NCBI GenBank assembly: GCA_903876615.1
Contig: CAIRAS010000280.1
Location: 1 to 8,267 of the forward strand
Reading direction: 5' to 3'
DNA: 8,267 bases
DNA from: an uncultured Holophagaceae bacterium
Lineage (GTDB): Bacteria > Acidobacteriota > Holophagae > Holophagales > Holophagaceae
Both the position numbers and the translations under genes were made by a program. This document shows, one piece after another, positions 6,557 through 8,267 of the stretch; position 1 is the first letter of the stretch, and each line of letters starts with the position of its first letter. The notes below the pieces were generated by a model. The model searched no databases. It was not told the origin of the DNA and saw only the letters and a list, made by a program, of their open reading frames with translations.

Positions 6557-6673
6557 AAGCAACCACTCTCGCAGAGAAAAGACGAGGGGAGCGGAGGGGC
6601 GCTGAGGGCTGCGGTTTACCGGCTGTTCTCGGCGAACCTCAGCCCTCTCCGCATCCTCTGTGAGAGTGGTTGC
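6557..6673. repeat. Imperfect 117-bp inverted repeat between converging genes
   Basis: GCAACCACTCTCGCAGAG (6559-6576) matches the reverse complement of CTCTGTGAGAGTGGTTGC (6656-6673) at 17 of 18 bases. Inside, GCGGAGGGGCGCTGAG (6591-6606) pairs with CTCAGCCCTCTCCGC (6638-6652) with one gap. The element could fold into a long cruciform or hairpin. It resembles the scattered intergenic repeats of many environmental genomes that read like TCTGCGAGAGTGG, and may be a non-autonomous mobile repeat. Confidence 0.65.
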
Positions 6674-6736
6674 TCTTCCCCCACGAACGGCATGAATCCA
6701 TGGAGCGTTGGAATTCCCAGAAATCCCAGAAGAGCC

Positions 6737-6761
6737 AAAAAAAGGGACCCAGCCGGGCCCC
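6737..6761 (-). terminator. Rho-independent terminator for the 6797-7195 gene
   Basis: On the minus strand GGGGCCC, loop GGCT and GGGTCCC form a 7-bp stem with one G-T pair, followed directly by seven Ts. It lies about 35 bases after the stop of the upstream minus-strand gene, the right place and direction. Confidence 0.8.
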
Positions 6762-6796
6762 TCTTTCACCGATAACTGACAGCCAATAGCCGATAG

Positions 6797-7195
6797 CTAG
6801 AAGATCGACTCACCTGGCTTGCGGCGCCAAGACTCGGAGCGCTTCGGGGAATCGGACTTGGGCTTCGCATCCTTGGCAGCAGCCAGGGTCTGCAGCAGGG
6901 AACCACCCACCAGGGACGCGACGTTCTTCGCGAACACGGGGGCCGCAGGAGCACTCACAGGACCCGAAGCAGCCTCGCTGGCTTCGCTGCCGGCGGCCTT
7001 CGCGGTGGCTTCCTTCAGGCGCTTCTGGTACCACACTTTCCGCTTGGGATCGATGACCCGGATGTTGCCGGCCTTCTCACCCTTCTTCAGAAACTTCGGC
7101 TTGGGCTTCTCACGGTCTTCCCGCAGGACTGAATCGGGTTTTGCTGCTTCTTCAAGGATCTTCGCCAGGTTCCCAAGGCCACGCAGGTTCATCAT
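6797..7195 (-). CDS. Small basic alanine/lysine-rich hypothetical protein
   Basis: This is a 132-residue protein (131 if the second ATG is used) with no recognised domain. The N-terminal third, MMNLRGLGNLAKILEEAAKP, could form an amphipathic helix. It is followed by a charged segment (about 22-42) rich in lysine and proline, then VIDPKRKVWYQKRLKEATAK (about 48-67), which looks like the most conserved core. The middle is an alanine/serine-rich low-complexity stretch (about 68-90), and the C-terminus is again basic (KSDSPKRSESWRRKPGESIF). No signal peptide or membrane helix is visible. The high positive charge would fit a nucleic-acid- or ribosome-associated role, but that is only inference. 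The ribosome site is weak (GGAG about 12 bases upstream). A good terminator follows and a possible promoter lies upstream, so it is probably a single-gene unit. Confidence 0.7.
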   Translation of the reverse strand: MMNLRGLGNLAKILEEAAKPDSVLREDREKPKPKFLKKGEKAGNIRVIDPKRKVWYQKRLKEATAKAAGSEASEAASGPVSAPAAPVFAKNVASLVGGSLLQTLAAAKDAKPKSDSPKRSESWRRKPGESIF

Positions 7196-7264
7196 GTGCG
7201 GTTACTGCTCCAAAAGGGGCCACGGGCCACCGCTCATGAGTGTAGCGGCTGCGTCTTTACTTAC

Positions 7265-7293
7265 ATAGTAATTTTAGGCACCGGGCTCGTTAA
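7265..7293 (-). promoter_or_regulatory. Possible sigma-70-like promoter for the 6797-7195 gene
   Basis: On the minus strand TTAACG (plus 7288-7293) and TACTAT (plus 7265-7270) are spaced by 17 bases. Each matches the sigma-70 consensus at 4 of 6 positions. The region is markedly AT-rich for this window. It would leave a leader of about 60 bases before the ATG at 7195. Confidence 0.35.
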
Positions 7294-7334
7294 TTCGCGG
7301 CGACGACCAGATCCTAGCTGGGACACTAGAGCCC

Positions 7335-8267
7335 ATGGGCACCTCGACACGCTCTCTGAAGGTCCGCCTGGACGCACTCTGCGGGCAGTACGACACGGCG
7401 CTGGCCCTGGCGAAGGACCCCCTCCGGGTGCCCCTGACCTACACCGACCCCCTGGACCGGGAGGTGGCGGCCTTCGTGGCGGCCCACCTGGCCTACGGGC
7501 GGGTGGACCCCATGGTCCGCGCCGTCCAGGCCGCCCTGGTGCCGCTGGGCCCCTCCCCCACCGCCTGGCTGCTGGCCCACACGGAAGCCGAGGCGCGGCA
7601 GGCGCTGCAGCGGGCGCTGCAGCCCTGGGTCTGGCGCTTCCACACCGGCTCGGACATGACCGAGTGGCTGCTGGCCTGGCGGCGCCTCCACGGCGAGAGC
7701 GGCCAGGGCCTGGAGGCCCACCTGCTGCCGGACCCCAACGAGCCCGCCGACCAGGCCCTCTCGCGGCTAGTGCAGCGGCTCCGCATGGAACTGCCCGCCA
7801 CCTACGGCGCGCGCTTCTCCCTCCCCGATCCCGAAGAGGGCGCGGCCTGCAAGCGCTGGCGGATGTTCCTGCGCTGGATGGTGCGACCGGGCTGGCCTGA
7901 CCTGGGCCTCTGGACCCGCTTTCCGGCCCGGGAGCTGATCATCCCCCTCGACACCCACGTGGCCCGCGTCGCCCGTTACATCGGCCTCAGCCGGCGCGCC
8001 ACCCCCGACGGCAAGATGGCCCGCGAGGTCACCGATGCCCTGCGCCGCCTCGACCCCGAGGATCCCCTGCGCTACGACTTCGCCCTCAGCCACCTCGGCA
8101 TCCTCGGCGACTGCCCCGGCGTGCGGCAGCGCAGCACCTGTGGGGGGTGTGCGCTGTATCCGGTGTGCGGTGCGGGCTCTCGAGGAGGCACCCCCAGTTA
8201 CCTGGGGGCACCTCTCACAGAACCGTGCAAGTGCTGTTCACACACGGCTCTTCGGGATGACGGGTTA
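7335..8267 (+). CDS. DUF2400/TIGR02757 family protein, 3' end running into an intron
   Basis: The frame is open from ATG 7335 to the window edge (311 codons, no stop). Residues 1-281 fit the DUF2400/TIGR02757 family. The best landmarks are ELIIPLDTHVARVARYIGLS (200-219), TDALRRLDPEDPLRYDFALS (233-252) and a closing cysteine set C260-x8-C269-x2-C272-x5-C278. LDTHVAR and the cysteine spacing resemble the VDTHV segment and the C-x6-C-x2-C-x5-C iron-sulphur loop of endonuclease III/MutY glycosylases, so a DNA-related helix-hairpin-helix fold with a 4Fe-4S cluster is plausible; the family has no proven activity that I know of. After C278 the family usually ends soon, but here codon 283 onward is the complement of an apparent group II intron 3' end, so the last 29 visible codons are probably not native. 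The ribosome site is weak; an internal start is not favoured because MGTSTRSLKVRLDALC fits the family N-terminus. Confidence 0.85.
   Translation, partial: MGTSTRSLKVRLDALCGQYDTALALAKDPLRVPLTYTDPLDREVAAFVAAHLAYGRVDPMVRAVQAALVPLGPSPTAWLLAHTEAEARQALQRALQPWVWRFHTGSDMTEWLLAWRRLHGESGQGLEAHLLPDPNEPADQALSRLVQRLRMELPATYGARFSLPDPEEGAACKRWRMFLRWMVRPGWPDLGLWTRFPARELIIPLDTHVARVARYIGLSRRATPDGKMAREVTDALRRLDPEDPLRYDFALSHLGILGDCPGVRQRSTCGGCALYPVCGAGSRGGTPSYLGAPLTEPCKCCSHTALRDDGL
8180..8267 (-). mobile_element. Group II intron 3' end (domains V and VI), partial
   Basis: On the minus strand bases 8250-8220 form a domain V-like hairpin: a 9-bp lower stem GAGCCGTGT/GCACGGTTC with the catalytic AGC triad, a two-base 3' bulge (TT, 8230-8229), and an upper stem GTG/CAC with loop AACAG. 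It is 31 bases instead of the usual 34, with a short upper stem and no GAAA loop. Directly after it, 8216-8182 form a domain VI-like hairpin: GAG and AGGTGCCCCCAG pair with CTGGGGGTGCCT and CTC around a GTAA loop. The unpaired base near the foot is C (8185) where a branch-point A is expected. The intron 3' end should be near 8179-8181. The rest, including any reverse transcriptase, lies beyond the right edge. The intron is antisense to the DUF2400 gene it meets. Confidence 0.65.

Noticed and set aside
8182..8216. Hairpin read as a terminator for the DUF2400 gene
   Set aside because: There is no T-run after it on the plus strand, and the domain V-like hairpin directly adjacent makes intron domain VI the better explanation.

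Overview
The window is GC-rich (about 70-80% in the conserved genes) and carries ordinary bacterial housekeeping genes, most of them on the minus strand. The gene set (dnaX, an SPL-like radical SAM protein, hemH-hemY, a DUF2400 protein) and the composition suggest a Gram-negative soil or sediment bacterium. An Acidobacteriota/Holophagae (Geothrix-like) host is my best guess, but it rests on general resemblance only.

Left part (1-2273, minus strand): the start of dnaX (DNA polymerase III gamma/tau), a radical SAM protein packed 6 bp upstream of it, a short DUF421 membrane protein, and a small exported protein of lipocalin/nitrobindin-like appearance.

Middle (2274-3658): no conserved housekeeping gene. 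It holds two sites that look like integron attC recombination sites (2442-2548 and 2757-2880, minus orientation). Each follows a tiny membrane-protein reading frame whose TAA stop lies inside the first core box of the site, which is the layout of integron gene cassettes. The first cassette (2875-3048) encodes an intact 57-residue single-helix protein. The second (2543-2733) encodes an apparent two-helix protein broken by one missing base. Base composition drops to about 47% GC in the sampled part of the cassette. No integrase is present, so this is either the far end of a larger integron or a small attC cluster lacking an integrase. Next to it, 3049-3658 is a non-coding stretch full of inverted repeats.

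Haem block (3659-5874, minus strand): hemH (ferrochelatase) followed by hemY (FAD-dependent porphyrinogen oxidase) with an ATGA overlap, the last steps of haem synthesis. Read-through from this unit could reach the cassettes, which lie in the same orientation downstream.

Right part (5875-8267): a divergent small conserved protein gene (6000-6497, plus), an imperfect 117-bp inverted repeat, a small basic alanine-rich protein gene (6797-7195, minus) with a convincing terminator and a possible promoter, and a DUF2400/TIGR02757 gene (7335 onward, plus) with an endonuclease III-like iron-sulphur cysteine set. The 3' end of the DUF2400 gene runs into what looks like the 3' end (domains V and VI) of a group II intron on the opposite strand. 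Its domain VI has an unpaired C where a branch-point A is expected.
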